A DNA stretch of 64,000 nucleotides. Origin: Acetobacter oryzoeni (GTDB lineage: Bacteria; Pseudomonadota; Alphaproteobacteria; Acetobacterales; Acetobacteraceae). The stretch spans positions 1,888,001 to 1,952,000 of the forward strand of contig NZ_CP042808.1 in NCBI RefSeq assembly GCF_004014775.2, written 5' to 3'. The stretch's first letter is position 1, and each line of letters starts with the position of its first letter. This document shows, piece by piece, positions 63,397 through 64,000 of this stretch. The translations under genes and the position numbers were made by a program. The notes below the pieces were generated by a model, which saw only the letters and a program-made list of their open reading frames with translations, made no database searches and was not told the origin of the DNA.

Positions 63397-64000
63397 ATGC
63401 ATATTCGCCCTGTTTTGAAAGGGAGAAATGTGTCTCGTCGGCAGTTTATAACTGGCGGCAGCGCATTGGCAGCCCTGTATACCCTTAAGCCACCCAAACA
63501 AGCTTTTGCTTCTGCCCACACATCCGGGATTGTACCCCCAAACGCCAGCAACACGTTTGATCTGACCATCGGCTGGGCAAACGTAAATATTTTAAACAAA
63601 CCGCAGCGCGTGCCCACCATGAATGGTGGTGTGCCCGGCCCTATCCTGCGATGGCGTGAAGGCGATGATTTACGCCTGAACATCCATAATACATTGGACG
63701 AAACAACCTCCATCCACTGGCATGGCATCCGGTGCCCCGCACATATGGATGGCGTGCCAGGGCTAAGCTTTGCCGGAATTGAACCCGGCGCACGCTTTAC
63801 CTATCGCTTTCCTGTAAAACAGAGTGGCACATACTGGTATCACAGCCACTCCAACATGCAGGAAGCCATGGGGCTGTATGGGGCCATTGTGATTGACCCC
63901 AAGGAGCCAGACCCCAATAGTTATGACCGGGATTACGTCATCCTGCTTTCAGATTGGTCTGATGTGGCGCCCCATACCATCATCAACAAGCTGAAATTTC
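63397..64000 (+). CDS. pcoA: Multicopper oxidase (CopA/PcoA type), 3' part missing
   Basis: 201 codons up to the window edge. Tat signal SRRQFITGG, then the first cupredoxin domain with HWHG and HSHSNMQ, copper ligands of the trinuclear site. This type oxidises Cu(I) in the periplasm. Two starts are possible: ATG 63397, or GTG 63430, which has GGGAG 4 nt ahead and starts directly at the Tat motif. The remaining domains and type 1 copper site lie outside the window. Confidence 0.9.
   Translation, partial: MHIRPVLKGRNVSRRQFITGGSALAALYTLKPPKQAFASAHTSGIVPPNASNTFDLTIGWANVNILNKPQRVPTMNGGVPGPILRWREGDDLRLNIHNTLDETTSIHWHGIRCPAHMDGVPGLSFAGIEPGARFTYRFPVKQSGTYWYHSHSNMQEAMGLYGAIVIDPKEPDPNSYDRDYVILLSDWSDVAPHTIINKLKF

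Overview
The window reads as chromosomal DNA of an acetic acid bacterium (Acetobacteraceae, most likely Acetobacter). I infer this from an alphaproteobacterial division and cell-wall (dcw) cluster, a GapR/DUF2312 protein, a pyruvate phosphate dikinase paired with its regulator, class II DAHP synthase, copper-handling genes and a Hint-domain strand-loop-strand repeat protein. The species cannot be fixed from sequence reading alone.

Layout. 1-14194 is an accessory, AT-richer stretch. It holds a truncated esterase gene, a 1.2-kaa repeat protein with a C-terminal Hint domain, phosphoglucomutase (pgm), and a sugar-transferase group. That group contains a pyruvyl-transferase-like gene broken by an in-frame TAA, an intact family 2 glycosyltransferase, a second one broken by a frameshift, and an intact galactofuranosyltransferase-like gene. 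It ends in degenerate transposase and gene remnants beside a tRNA-Ser(CGA) gene. 14347-21644 is housekeeping: rplU, rpmA, obgE, proB, gapR, zwf and a second esterase. 21704-22129 is the RNase P RNA.

22309-48165 is the dcw block, almost all on the plus strand and mostly with ATGA or TAATG overlaps: mraZ, rsmH, ftsL, ftsI, murE, murF, mraY, murD, ftsW, murG, murC, murB, ddl, ftsQ, ftsA, ftsZ, then lpxC, bamD, recN, ligA. Together these genes make lipid II, flip and polymerise septal peptidoglycan, build the Z ring, and supply lipid A and outer-membrane assembly. Three TGGGA boxes at exact 10-bp spacing lie in front of mraZ and look like the MraZ autoregulatory operator. Several divisome proteins (FtsL, FtsI, FtsQ, FtsA, FtsZ) carry unusual low-complexity extensions.

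48389-51939 is ppdK with its bifunctional kinase/phosphorylase regulator, used for PEP formation from pyruvate. 51990-53621 has two small secreted proteins around a YigZ-family protein. 53808-55292 is DAHP synthase behind a structured leader. 55421-60401 is a co-directional run: pncB, an unknown acidic protein, gltX, pncA and a Tat-exported HAD-fold protein with an altered active site; pncA and pncB form a nicotinamide salvage pair. 60407-64000 is a copper region: a P1B ATPase on the minus strand and, divergently, a His/Met/Cys-rich exported protein and a multicopper oxidase cut by the window edge.

I found no CRISPR array, rRNA, intact insertion sequence or prophage. The most unusual items are the Hint/strand-loop-strand protein, the decaying glycan-transferase group, the enlarged FtsL, and the HAD protein with DWNNT in place of DWDNT.
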